A stretch of 50,191 nucleotides of DNA from Hellea sp. (GTDB taxonomy: Bacteria; Pseudomonadota; Alphaproteobacteria; Caulobacterales; Maricaulaceae), in assembly GCA_020628425.1 (NCBI GenBank), contig JAHDEZ010000016.1, forward strand, positions 1-50,191, read 5' to 3'. The translations under genes and the position numbers were made by a program. Positions 8,202 to 16,352 of the stretch are shown piece after piece. The notes beneath the pieces were generated by a model. It made no database searches and was not told the origin of the DNA. It worked only from the letters and a program-made list of their open reading frames with translations. Position 1 is the stretch's first letter. Each line of letters starts with the position of its first letter.

Positions 8202-8299
8202 TGGACAATGTCACCGGATTTATGGGATTACTGTTTATCTGGGGGTTGCTCTACGGTTTTTATGTCATGTCCACTAAAAGTTTTCAGGAACACGACTAA
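8201..8299 (+). CDS. 32-residue membrane microprotein in the ftsK operon
   Basis: Frame MDNVTGFMGLLFIWGLLYGF, then YVMSTKSFQEHD. One hydrophobic helix (~residues 5-22) followed by a short polar tail. Its ATG shares a base with the stop of the gamma-like gene (TAATG at 8199-8203), repeating the 1-nt coupling seen upstream, which is the main support for its being real. It ends 1 nt before the convergent DUF4846 gene. Function unknown. Confidence 0.55.
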   Translation: MDNVTGFMGLLFIWGLLYGFYVMSTKSFQEHD

Positions 8300-8300
8300 T

Positions 8301-9152
8301 CTAGTTCTTAAACCGCTTCAGATCCCTGCTTGAAAACTGCCATTCCGGCGTATTGAGGAAGACGTAAAAATCTGCGCTATACCAAGGACTCGCGCCGCCT
8401 TCAGGATTTTTCAATATATGCATGTCCTGCGCCGGCATATAGCTCTGGGCCAGTAAAAACTTCTTTTTTCCCGCTTCATTAATAGCCACATCCATAACCA
8501 TGACCGCGTGCCCCGGCATGCCGCCGACGATAAAGACGTCCCCGACCTGAATGTCTCTCACTTTGACGGCGTTCATTTCTTTGGCCAGTGAATAGGTTCC
8601 CGCATAGGAGAAAATCTGAGTCATATATTTGCGGAAATTCCGGTAAGAATTATCGGGGGCACCGGAGGCCTCTGTGAAACTGACCTTATTGCCGCGCACA
8701 ACCGGTTTTCGGCCCTGCCGCCAGTCATCAAAGGCGACCCTGTCCCCGCTTGTATAATTGAAATGGATCTTGGAATACTCGCCTTGGGCGTAGTGATACT
8801 CCGCCTTGAGACGCATGACCGCATCAGCACATTGCTGCAAATCCCGCGTTCCCGTATCCAGATCCAGAACGGCATAATGTTTCGCATGTGTTTTGATATC
8901 GCCGTCAAAATACCGGACCGGCGTGCCTTCAGGTTTTAAGGGTATATTCCGCAACCAGTGACAAAAAGAGCCGTCGGTACATGGAACACGTTCAAATCCA
9001 GGCGGCGGCGCAATTCGGACTTCCAACGCCTTACTTTGACTATAGTCCGCCAACCAAGCGTAATCCAAATTCGTTGTTTGAGCCTGAGCGCTCACCGACA
9101 AAAGGACCCCGAGCCCAGCATAGGTCAATGTCTTTAAATGTTTTAATACCAC
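8301..9152 (-). CDS. DUF4846 family exported protein
   Basis: 283 residues with a Sec signal peptide (cleavage near AQAQT). The DUF4846 signatures are clear: IAPPPGFERV, SFCHWLRNIPLKPEGTPV, AVLDLDTG-RDLQQCADAVMRLKAEY, YAGTYSLAKE, IQVGDVFIVGGMPGHAVMVMD and LLAQSYMPAQDMHIL. The family is uncharacterised; the periplasmic location and PGHAV / QSYMPAQ motifs suggest an enzyme, with Cys, His and Asp residues conserved, but this is inference. Start is GTG 9152, supported by GAGG 5 nt upstream on the minus strand. It stands where dnaA would be expected in many relatives. Confidence 0.85.
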   Translation of the reverse strand: MVLKHLKTLTYAGLGVLLSVSAQAQTTNLDYAWLADYSQSKALEVRIAPPPGFERVPCTDGSFCHWLRNIPLKPEGTPVRYFDGDIKTHAKHYAVLDLDTGTRDLQQCADAVMRLKAEYHYAQGEYSKIHFNYTSGDRVAFDDWRQGRKPVVRGNKVSFTEASGAPDNSYRNFRKYMTQIFSYAGTYSLAKEMNAVKVRDIQVGDVFIVGGMPGHAVMVMDVAINEAGKKKFLLAQSYMPAQDMHILKNPEGGASPWYSADFYVFLNTPEWQFSSRDLKRFKN

Positions 9153-9358
9153 AAGCGCCTCGTATATAATTTTACGATAACACCTTATGCCTCAATCATT
9201 CGGGAATGGGAAATTATAATAACAGAGCTATTTAAAAATCCCTTTGATAACATGCAAAAGCGCAACTGTAACTACGGGTAGCATTTGTTGTTCAATTCTG
9301 GTATAGTGTCCGCTGTATTGGTATCTTGATTTTCGAGTTTTATCAAACGGGGCACAAA

Positions 9359-9466
9359 ATGAAACACTCTCACCGCACAGGTCAGGTAAACCCTGGCATC
9401 TGGGTTATTTTATTCTCAACGGTTTTACTGGCATGCCTATTATATGCGCTCAGCATACTCGCATAG
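9359..9466 (+). CDS. Possible 35-residue single-span membrane protein
   Basis: Reading frame MKHSHRTGQVNPGIWVILFS continuing with a hydrophobic helix and ending SILA. It is the only frame in the 366-bp stretch 9153-9518 that looks coding. ACGGGGC lies upstream but is weak as a ribosome site. The rest of the stretch is AT-rich, shows no tRNA-like fold and no DnaA box, and probably holds the promoter of the DUF4846 gene. Confidence 0.35.
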   Translation: MKHSHRTGQVNPGIWVILFSTVLLACLLYALSILA

Positions 9467-9518
9467 AAAGACATCGTGCTAAGCGCCATCTGGCGTCGAC
9501 GGTTTAGGCATTCGCGCC

Positions 9519-9890
9519 TTAAGGGGTAGAAACCCTGGTCGGAATATTCAGTTCTTGTAATATGAATTGCAGGTCCCAGACGACGCCTGCGCTGGCTTCG
9601 GGATCTGGTAAAATCAGAGCTGTCGACTTAGGTGTTTCCGCTTTCATCTCTTCCAGCACAGGGCGTATATTCTCCAATGTATATATTTGGTCATCAAGCC
9701 AGATCTGTTCTTTGTCGTCTATGGCCAATAGAATTATCGGGTTCCACGCTTCAATGGGCCGCTCCATTGGCCTCTCGATTGGTTTTTCATAAATTACGCG
9801 TGATGACTTTATGGCCGGAGCCACCAGAAATAATTCGCAGCCGGTCAGACCTAACCCAGCCAATAAAATAACGCCTTGTGAGATTTTCAT
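9519..9890 (-). CDS. Lipoprotein with ExbD/TolR-like periplasmic domain
   Basis: 123 residues. Lipobox LGLTGC (Cys ~18) is followed by a Pro/Glu repeat (EKPIERPMERPIEAW) and a domain that reads like the periplasmic half of ExbD/TolR: a strand with IDDKEQIWLDD, the helix TLENIRPVLEEM, LILPDPEASAGVVWDLQFILQEL and a final TRVST. ExbD and TolR are normally anchored by an N-terminal membrane helix; here that helix is replaced by lipidation. The call is from pattern only. It is downstream of rpsT but separated from it by a terminator. Confidence 0.55.
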   Translation of the reverse strand: MKISQGVILLAGLGLTGCELFLVAPAIKSSRVIYEKPIERPMERPIEAWNPIILLAIDDKEQIWLDDQIYTLENIRPVLEEMKAETPKSTALILPDPEASAGVVWDLQFILQELNIPTRVSTP

Positions 9891-9942
9891 GGATAGGTGA
9901 TAATTCAGTCAATCTGGGTCTGGCAAGCCCTTGGAGAGGCAT

Positions 9943-9967
9943 AAAAAAACCGGGCTCCAAGGCCCGG
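9943..9967 (-). terminator. Terminator of rpsT
   Basis: On the minus strand a 6-bp GC stem (CCGGGC 9950-9955 with GCCCGG 9962-9967) with a 6-nt loop is followed by seven Us (As at 9943-9949 on the plus strand). It lies 28 nt beyond the rpsT stop and separates it from the lipoprotein gene. Confidence 0.8.
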
Positions 9968-9994
9968 CTCTTAAAATTCAATATAGCGGTTCGC

Positions 9995-10258
9995 TTAGCT
10001 CATGGCTTTCACGTTTTTATTCAAACGTGAGATTTTTCGCGCGCCTGTGTTCTTGTGATAAACGCCACGAGAGACGGCGCGCATCATAACTGGCTCTGCA
10101 GCTTTGACGGCAGCCTGTGCGGCAGCCTTGTCGCCGGCAGCGATTGCGTCGTCAACTTTGCGAATAGCGGTTTTAACTTGTGAACGGCGTGCTTTATTGA
10201 CCGCAGTTTTACGGGCCTGAACGCGAACGGCTTTTTTAGCAGAAGCTGTATTTGCCAT
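9995..10258 (-). CDS. rpsT: 30S ribosomal protein S20
   Basis: 87 residues, basic and helical, with [20 protein letters not shown], the internal [14 protein letters not shown] and the conserved C-terminal [20 protein letters not shown]. Binds 16S rRNA early in 30S assembly. The ATG is preceded by GAGGATA. Full length for the family. Upstream of the ribosome site sits a terminator-like hairpin; downstream is a clear terminator. In many Alphaproteobacteria rpsT neighbours dnaA, which is not present here. Confidence 0.96.
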   Translation of the reverse strand: MANTASAKKAVRVQARKTAVNKARRSQVKTAIRKVDDAIAAGDKAAAQAAVKAAEPVMMRAVSRGVYHKNTGARKISRLNKNVKAMS

Positions 10259-10266
10259 ATTATCCT

Positions 10267-10291
10267 CAAAAAATAGGCCCTATTGAGGGCC
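10267..10291 (-). promoter_or_regulatory. Terminator-like hairpin in the rpsT leader
   Basis: On the minus strand a perfect 6-bp stem (GGCCCT/AGGGCC, 10276-10291, 4-nt loop) is followed by UAUUUUUUG and then immediately by the GAGG ribosome site of rpsT. It could simply terminate the enoyl-CoA hydratase transcript, but there is no room for a promoter between it and rpsT, so any rpsT mRNA must pass through it. That fits an attenuator or S20 autoregulation element. Confidence 0.5.
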
Positions 10292-10343
10292 ACTAAATTC
10301 GTAAGCGCGCCCTATAGGCGAGCTTTTCATCAGCGTCAAGCGC

Positions 10344-11120
10344 TTACTTATTCTTAAAATGCGGCTTTCGCTTCTCAATAAAGGCCGTCATACCCTCAGA
10401 CTGATCCTCAGTGGTGAACATGCTTTGGAACAGTCGACGCTCAAACATAATGCCTTGTGACAATGTGGTCTCGAAAGCCGTATTAATAGTTTCCTTTGTC
10501 ATCATGGCAATCGGCAGGCTCATGGAAGCGATCTTGCGGGCGGCCTCTTCGACCGTGTCCTGCAATTCATCCAGCGGTACAACACGGGCAACAAGACCGC
10601 TGCGCAGAGCCTCATCAGCATCCATCAAGCGGCCCGTCAGACATAAATCCATGGCCAGGGACTTGCCTACAGCCCGGGTCAGGCGCTGTGTGCCGCCAAT
10701 ACCAGGCATCACCGCCAATGTGATTTCCGGCTGGCCAAATTTGGCATTATCCGCAGCAATAATAAAATCGCACATCATGGCAATCTCGCAGCCGCCGCCC
10801 AAAGCGTAACCGGATACGGCGGCTATGATGGGCTTTCGGAAGCGCTCAATGGCTTCATGATACATGGCAAACGGGTCATTTCGGTAAATATCAAGATATT
10901 GGTTTTCCTGCATTTCCTTGATGTCTGCGCCCGCCGCAAAAGCTTTATCCGAACCGGTCAGGATAACACAGCCGATTTCATCATCGGCCTCGAGCTCGGC
11001 AAGCGCCTGAGCCACTTCTTTCATCATATCATTGCAGAGCGCGTTTAGCGCCTTGGGGCGGTTCAAGCGGATTTTTGCTACGCCCGCATCCCGCGTAAAT
11101 TCGATCATATCATAGGTCAT
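10344..11120 (-). CDS. Enoyl-CoA hydratase
   Basis: 258-residue crotonase-fold enzyme, predicted to hydrate trans-2-enoyl-CoA in beta-oxidation. It shows [11 protein letters not shown] (oxyanion-hole region with catalytic Glu nearby), [22 protein letters not shown], and [25 protein letters not shown] carrying the second catalytic Glu. The C-terminal [32 protein letters not shown] is typical of the EchA8/short-chain type. A strong AAGGAAGGG ribosome site precedes the start. The ECH-rpsT order is conserved in Alphaproteobacteria, where mutM usually follows on the other side; here 7.5 kb of other genes lie between ECH and mutM. Confidence 0.93.
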   Translation of the reverse strand: MTYDMIEFTRDAGVAKIRLNRPKALNALCNDMMKEVAQALAELEADDEIGCVILTGSDKAFAAGADIKEMQENQYLDIYRNDPFAMYHEAIERFRKPIIAAVSGYALGGGCEIAMMCDFIIAADNAKFGQPEITLAVMPGIGGTQRLTRAVGKSLAMDLCLTGRLMDADEALRSGLVARVVPLDELQDTVEEAARKIASMSLPIAMMTKETINTAFETTLSQGIMFERRLFQSMFTTEDQSEGMTAFIEKRKPHFKNK

Positions 11121-11190
11121 AAAAAACCCTTCCTTTTTCGAGGCGGCTTTTAGATGGCCCTTTATTGGCTGGCAAGACCAAAGACGGAAA

Positions 11191-12120
11191 TTAGAAGTTC
11201 CTTACAAATGGCTCCGTGGGTACGACGAACCCTTTGGCATTTGGATCGATGGTAAAGCTGACCATGTCCGGCTCTTCTACGCGGTTGATTAAACCGCTCC
11301 GACGCAGAGCAACCCCCATGCCGGCCTTGGTCACACGTTTTAACAGGCCGTCACGGTCATAGGATGGCTTTAGGCCCAGCTTGTTGCGCAACATGGCATT
11401 GGTGACCATGGCATTGTTTTTGATAACACATTCCCGGGTGGAATATTCCGTCGTAACCGAGACGCAAAATGAGCTGTTATCTACTTTGTGCGGCGCGTTC
11501 AGCGGCCAGGCGATAGCCTGTCCGGGCTGCAGGTCATAGGCAATGGCAGCATCATCGAATTTGTTTTGGAACGGGAGCTCATCAACATGATGATTTATCA
11601 CGGCTTCCTCATAATCTTCATCTGCGATAAATTCTTTGCGCATGGGATAAATATAAATCCGTTTGTCACCACGAATATGCCAGAGTATAGTCTCTGTTTT
11701 GTCAAAGTGATAAGGTGTTTTGGAAATGGGCGAGGAGATCAGAATACCGCCCTTGGGCCGTGAAAATGTGAAGCCGGTGCGATCATATAAGGCGCCAAAC
11801 ATGACATCCAGGACTTTTTGATATTCGGGATGAATATTCATGGCCTTGCGCAGATTGATGAAAATACGTCCCGCCTTGGCCGCCGCCAACAAGGTCTTCG
11901 CAGGTACATCACGAAAGTCTCCGGTCAGGAACCGGTTCGGAAATCCGGGTTCAGGATTTTGCGTATTCGAACAAATATCAAATTGCTCATGAGGATGATT
12001 TTCCATTAGCGCGATGAGCGCATCATCAGAGAACAAACCTGTCGCCTCCAGGTCATGCGCAAATGTAATTGTTTCTTCCCGAAATCTTTTGGTGTGCCCG
12101 GTGGCCCAATCGTTTAGCAT
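11191..12120 (-). CDS. JmjC/cupin-like dioxygenase family protein, copy A
   Basis: 309 residues, no signal peptide. The core [25 protein letters not shown] gives an H138-x-D140 pair and Lys153, and [11 protein letters not shown] gives H211; this HxD...H arrangement with the G-K-R-x-x-x-x-P strand matches JmjC-like Fe(II)/2-oxoglutarate cupins. Substrate is unknown; protein or small-molecule hydroxylation is inferred only. A closely related second copy lies immediately upstream on the same strand: over the first 105 residues about 70% are identical. The 71-bp gap to ECH holds only ECH's ribosome site. Confidence 0.65.
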   Translation of the reverse strand: MLNDWATGHTKRFREETITFAHDLEATGLFSDDALIALMENHPHEQFDICSNTQNPEPGFPNRFLTGDFRDVPAKTLLAAAKAGRIFINLRKAMNIHPEYQKVLDVMFGALYDRTGFTFSRPKGGILISSPISKTPYHFDKTETILWHIRGDKRIYIYPMRKEFIADEDYEEAVINHHVDELPFQNKFDDAAIAYDLQPGQAIAWPLNAPHKVDNSSFCVSVTTEYSTRECVIKNNAMVTNAMLRNKLGLKPSYDRDGLLKRVTKAGMGVALRRSGLINRVEEPDMVSFTIDPNAKGFVVPTEPFVRNF

Positions 12121-12266
12121 GTCTCTCTCAATCTTTTTTTTAAGACTGAGAATTGCTCACAGAGATTTCACTGTGTCAATTTGGGACAAACGACACGCGA
12201 ATTGATTTGCGCCCAAGAGCAGATTTCACCCATAATGCGAAAATCAAATTAAGAAAACAGGGTTTA

Positions 12267-13202
12267 TTAGAAATTTCTAACAAATGGTTCCGTCGGCACG
12301 ACAAAGCCTTTGGCGTCTGGGTCGATGCGAAATTTAACCATATCCGGCCCGGCCGAATTTGACACATAGCCCAGGCGGCGCAGGGCGATACCCAGACCGG
12401 CTTTGATATAGCGTTTCATATCGCCGTCCTGGGCGTAGTTCGGCGTGCGGCCGAATTTGCTGCGCAGAGCGGCGTTGGCGATCATATTGGCGTTTTTAAT
12501 GCCGGACTCGCGAGTGGAATATTCCGTCGTCACAGAAACGCAAAACGATCCATTATCCACGCGGTGCGGCGAGTTAAGCGGCCAGGTAATGGCTTCACCG
12601 GCTTTCAGATCAAAGACCTGCGCTTCATCATCAAAGCCTTTTTCATAAGGCAAATCATCCACCAGATCATTGGTAATAATGGCTTCATAATCTTTATCGG
12701 CAATAAATTTTTCGTTCAGGGGATAAATGTAAATTCGCTTCTTGCCACGCACATGCCAGAGAATAGTCTCTGTTTTGTCAAAGTGATAGGGCGTTTGGGA
12801 AATGGGAGAAGAGATCAAAATCCCGCCATTGGCATTATAGGTTTTTCCACCAACTTTCTCAGCCAGGCCGCCATACATAGCATCCAGAACTTTTTTATAC
12901 TCGGGATGCAAATTCATGCCCTTGCGAACATTAATCCAGATACGACCGGCTTTTGCGGCGTCTAACAGAGCTTTAGCGGGTACACCGCGAAAATCACCCG
13001 TTAAAAACTCGTTTGGAAAACGGGGATCGGGGTTGTCAGACATAGAGCAGACATCAAGCTGCTCCGATGGGTGCTTTTCCAAAAGCGCTATCAAGGCATC
13101 ATCCGTGAACAAGCCACTGCTTTCCAAGTCGTGCCCAAAGGTCAGGACCTCTTTTTGAAAACGATTCGTATGATCATCAGTCCAATCGGTCAGCATTGTC
13201 AT
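12267..13202 (-). CDS. JmjC/cupin-like dioxygenase family protein, copy B
   Basis: About 311 residues from ATG 13202, which has GGAG about 10 nt upstream; the frame is open to 13277 but the extra N-terminus has no counterpart in copy A. It keeps all candidate metal residues of copy A ([23 protein letters not shown] and WPLNSPHRVDN) and the same ending [12 protein letters not shown], so both copies are probably active. The 146 bp between the copies (12121-12266) is AT-rich with no gene or strong terminator; the copies may be separately transcribed. Together they look like a tandem duplication that has diverged. Confidence 0.65.
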   Translation of the reverse strand: MTMLTDWTDDHTNRFQKEVLTFGHDLESSGLFTDDALIALLEKHPSEQLDVCSMSDNPDPRFPNEFLTGDFRGVPAKALLDAAKAGRIWINVRKGMNLHPEYKKVLDAMYGGLAEKVGGKTYNANGGILISSPISQTPYHFDKTETILWHVRGKKRIYIYPLNEKFIADKDYEAIITNDLVDDLPYEKGFDDEAQVFDLKAGEAITWPLNSPHRVDNGSFCVSVTTEYSTRESGIKNANMIANAALRSKFGRTPNYAQDGDMKRYIKAGLGIALRRLGYVSNSAGPDMVKFRIDPDAKGFVVPTEPFVRNF

Positions 13203-13362
13203 TTTTATATGTCTCCACCATTCTTGCCGGGCTTTTAGCAGAGAAAAGTTGATAAATCGTTGGACAGAACCCCTCAATGATTAAGCCGGTTTTAACCCTG
13301 TTTGTTCCGCACGACGCGCAAACAGAACATTGATATTTGAGGCAAATCATCTAGGAACAATT

Positions 13363-13695
13363 ATGGCAGATGGATTTCAATATAAGTTCGGGCGGGGATT
13401 AGGGTTTGTCTTATTTGGCGCTTATCTACTGGCAGCCGTCCTCGGCGTGACCGGAACTGCCTATGGGCTTGATGCTTTAATGGACTTTCAAGCCTGGTAT
13501 TTCTGGCTGGGTGCGGTCATTGCGGGGCTTCTGGTATTATGGTTCGTTCCGAGGCCGATTGATGTCATTTTGCTAACGCCTCTGGCTGTTTATGGCGGCG
13601 CGCAAAATTTTGGTCTGACTTATACTATGGCCGGAATAATTATGGGCCTGCCAGTTCTCATCGTGTTTTTGATGAGCCTTGGTAAGACGTCTTGA
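13363..13695 (+). CDS. Uncharacterised three- to four-helix membrane protein
   Basis: 110 residues from ATG 13363, preceded by TAGGA 5 nt upstream (an in-frame ATG at 13330 is less likely). Hydrophobic segments GLGFVLFGAYLLAAVLGV, WYFWLGAVIAGLLVLWFV, a Pro-rich VILLTPLAVYGGAQNFGL and GIIMGLPVLIVFLMSL. No family recognised. It overlaps the next lipoprotein gene by 4 nt (TTGA at 13692-13695), so the two are probably co-translated. Confidence 0.6.
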   Translation: MADGFQYKFGRGLGFVLFGAYLLAAVLGVTGTAYGLDALMDFQAWYFWLGAVIAGLLVLWFVPRPIDVILLTPLAVYGGAQNFGLTYTMAGIIMGLPVLIVFLMSLGKTS

Positions 13696-14564
13696 AACAT
13701 TGGTGGGTGATTATAGCTTTCCTGCTCGTCGCCTGCGGCGGCACAGTTGTTAAGCCTGATCCCATTCCGTTTATTGAAACTGCAGAAAAAGCCCTTGAGG
13801 AAACGTCCGCCATCCCGGCCATACCTGTTTCCTATGAGCAGGCCTGTCTCGAATTAGACGGTCGCTGGGATCCATTGGGAAAATTTGATTTGGGACCCAA
13901 TGTGACGGCGCATCTGGGCACGCATATCTGTAATTTGTCGACCTCTGATGCCGGACAATCCTGCAGCAGCCGGTTTAGATGCGAAGGGCGTTGTCTCTTA
14001 CCCGATCCGAAATCCGATAAAGGCTATTGTTCCAGCCATTGGCTGCCCGAACGGGATGCTCTTTTATATCCATGGATACAAGGCCGGGGTAATCCGGGCG
14101 AGCCCCCGCCTATTCCGGACAATCTATACGCCGAAAAAATATCCCGGATCAAAAACTATGTATTAAACCGCCATCTCTGGTCATTGAAGAGCCCGAAGAA
14201 CTATAGTTATGAATATCACTTTGACGGCGGATTAGCCGTTTCGATCAATCCCTTACCGGCCGTTCTGACCATTCATGACGGACAAGTTGTGAGCGCGCTC
14301 TACACAGGTGAAGGCGGCCTCAGACCTGATGGCGAACCACCCATTAAAACCGGTGATGAAATAGAATGGCGCAGCGTAAACACATTAGAGTTTCATTTCA
14401 GGGAACTACGCCGATGGATATCTCTGAAGGTCATTGGCGACAGATTGGACGTGGAATATCATCCCGATTTTGGGCATCCTGTTTTCGTGGAAGCTGATTC
14501 AGCAAGAATGTCCGACAGTTATCTACTTGTCAAATTCCGGGATTTTAAAGCATTGGACGATTAA
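13692..14564 (+). CDS. DUF6174 lipoprotein with Cys-rich N-terminal part
   Basis: 290 residues from a TTG start that overlaps the upstream stop as TTGA. Lipobox FLLVAC (Cys ~15). Residues ~50-115 are Cys-rich (CNLSTSDAGQSC, RCEGRCLLPDP, GYCSS), likely disulfide-bonded in the periplasm. The second half carries a DUF6174-like region: LWSLKSPKNYSYEYHF, ...DGQVVSALYTGE, PPIKTGDEIEW and VEYHPDFGHPVFVEAD. A second DUF6174 lipoprotein lies at 18175, on the far side of the two metallopeptidase lipoproteins. The gene ends 4 nt into the convergent peptidase gene. Function unknown. Confidence 0.7.
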   Translation: MKHWWVIIAFLLVACGGTVVKPDPIPFIETAEKALEETSAIPAIPVSYEQACLELDGRWDPLGKFDLGPNVTAHLGTHICNLSTSDAGQSCSSRFRCEGRCLLPDPKSDKGYCSSHWLPERDALLYPWIQGRGNPGEPPPIPDNLYAEKISRIKNYVLNRHLWSLKSPKNYSYEYHFDGGLAVSINPLPAVLTIHDGQVVSALYTGEGGLRPDGEPPIKTGDEIEWRSVNTLEFHFRELRRWISLKVIGDRLDVEYHPDFGHPVFVEADSARMSDSYLLVKFRDFKALDD

Positions 14565-16282
14565 TCCGTTTTGCAATCCCCTATCCTTACAAATTGCGGG
14601 ACCTTATATTTTTTATCCGACGCCGGATAAAAAGTGATTTCCTTCTCCGCCTTGCCGTCCTTAACCGTTAGGATAAGCGGCTTGGTCGGGTCCTGAAACC
14701 CATCAGAGATGACACTGATAAGCTCCATACCCGCCTCCAGACCGGCCTTTGCGGCCAGTGAATCAGGCAGCACATCTGTCACCTCTCCCTTGGTCCAGGC
14801 GCCGTCTATATCAAATCCGGGATTATACTCGCTGACCTCCACCACTTTCAGTTCCGCACAATCGGGAAACCAGTCTCCATTGATATCGACCGTATCACCA
14901 TCCAGATAATAGCTCTCGATATCAACCTGTGGGTTACGACCCAAATCAGGGGTAAACATATTCGCAATGTAACGAGTTGAAAGGACCGGAGGGTCATTGA
15001 CCGGCGCCCCATCAGCGATATCCCGCATTTCCCTCAAAATAGCCATAACACTCGACGTATCGCGAGCCTGCATTTCAGCTTCCCAGTTACGGGCCATCAA
15101 ATAACCCCGTAGATAGGGCTGCTGGCGATAGTCACTGTCTTCCCAGAACCAGTCCCGTATTTCCGCTCCGTCTGCATTTTTGGCCGGCGATAAATAATAA
15201 TCTCTGAGGACGCCATTCGAGAAATCAATCACGTCTGACTCAGTCCAAATGCCAGACGTCCGCATGACCTCGCTCATGACAAAATGGGTCATACCTTCGG
15301 TGAACCAATAGCCGTAAGGTTCGCAACTATCTGTCGAACAAAGTGGCATAGTGCCAAGACGGTCCGGCACCCATTGATGAGAAATCTCATGAGAGAAAAA
15401 TTGACTTAAAAAAACAAGGCTCAAATCATCAGACACGGCCGAGGTAAAAGCGTTAAACCGGCCAATACCCGAATAGCCGTTATAATTGACCCGTCTGGGA
15501 AGGCCGGACAAAGATACCAGATATTCAGATACCTCCTCTTGCCATAATTCTTCCATCGCGCTCAAAAGCGTGGATATGCGACCGCCAAATTCATCGACAG
15601 AAAATGGGTGTTCACCGGACTTGAAAACGGTCAGGCCTGGCTTGTTCGGATCGGTAAAAAGATAATTTTTTTCTGCGGCGATAAAAACCTGTTCCCGGAG
15701 CTCCTGGACATAGAGCCCGCGAGCCTCCGGTACGGTGTCTACTACCGCCCAATTTTCCGGGAGATTGTCCCATTGGACCGATACAGTCGAGCGTTCGCGT
15801 TCATCCGGGTAAGGGTAGGCCAAACCGGTAAATCCGGAAATCACAATGTTGGATTTGCGAATAACCGGATAATAGAAAAAATCCAAATCCCGTCGAGGGT
15901 TGGGGGCGTCCCGCGAGGACAAAGTATATGTCAGGGTTAGCGGCGCGCCGGGCTCGTTATAGATGGTATAGCTGTAATCCTCTTGTTTCGGTGCTCGGTC
16001 TTCCCGGTCACCTTTAACATCCAAATGCCTGAACCTTCTCCAGTGACGGCCTTCATCTTCATTCTCATTGCCCAGAATAATTTCAGTTTTGCCGTCTCTA
16101 TCGCCGATCAGGCGCAAGGTGACCTCGACCTGTTTGTGCAGGCCTTCGTCCACGCGGGCTTTGAACGTATAATTCAGATCAGCCGGGCCGCGATTGCCCT
16201 CGTCTGAACCACATCCAGTCAATCCCAACGAGGCCATCAGGCCCGTTAAAATAAGTGCTTTAAATGAGATTTTCCCACCCAT
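14561..16282 (-). CDS. M61-like metallopeptidase lipoprotein with PDZ-like C-terminus, copy A
   Basis: 573 residues. Lipobox LGLTGC (Cys24). An N-terminal beta-rich region precedes a zinc-peptidase core: HEISH at 298-302 followed by W-F-T-E at 326-329, the spacing and sequence expected for the two His and the Glu ligand of M61 (glycyl-aminopeptidase-like) enzymes. Near the end EVTDVLPDSLAAKAGLEAGMELISV is PDZ-like, the usual M61 C-terminal module. Predicted to act in the periplasm or on the outer membrane; substrate unknown. A related second copy lies directly upstream on the same strand. The pair is flanked by two DUF6174 lipoproteins. Confidence 0.7.
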   Translation of the reverse strand: MGGKISFKALILTGLMASLGLTGCGSDEGNRGPADLNYTFKARVDEGLHKQVEVTLRLIGDRDGKTEIILGNENEDEGRHWRRFRHLDVKGDREDRAPKQEDYSYTIYNEPGAPLTLTYTLSSRDAPNPRRDLDFFYYPVIRKSNIVISGFTGLAYPYPDERERSTVSVQWDNLPENWAVVDTVPEARGLYVQELREQVFIAAEKNYLFTDPNKPGLTVFKSGEHPFSVDEFGGRISTLLSAMEELWQEEVSEYLVSLSGLPRRVNYNGYSGIGRFNAFTSAVSDDLSLVFLSQFFSHEISHQWVPDRLGTMPLCSTDSCEPYGYWFTEGMTHFVMSEVMRTSGIWTESDVIDFSNGVLRDYYLSPAKNADGAEIRDWFWEDSDYRQQPYLRGYLMARNWEAEMQARDTSSVMAILREMRDIADGAPVNDPPVLSTRYIANMFTPDLGRNPQVDIESYYLDGDTVDINGDWFPDCAELKVVEVSEYNPGFDIDGAWTKGEVTDVLPDSLAAKAGLEAGMELISVISDGFQDPTKPLILTVKDGKAEKEITFYPASDKKYKVPQFVRIGDCKTD

Positions 16283-16352
16283 AGGTCGAAATTATTATTC
16301 GGCCATACGGCGCGGTCAAGACAATTCCCGTCTGCCGGCTTCCTGTCTTGGT

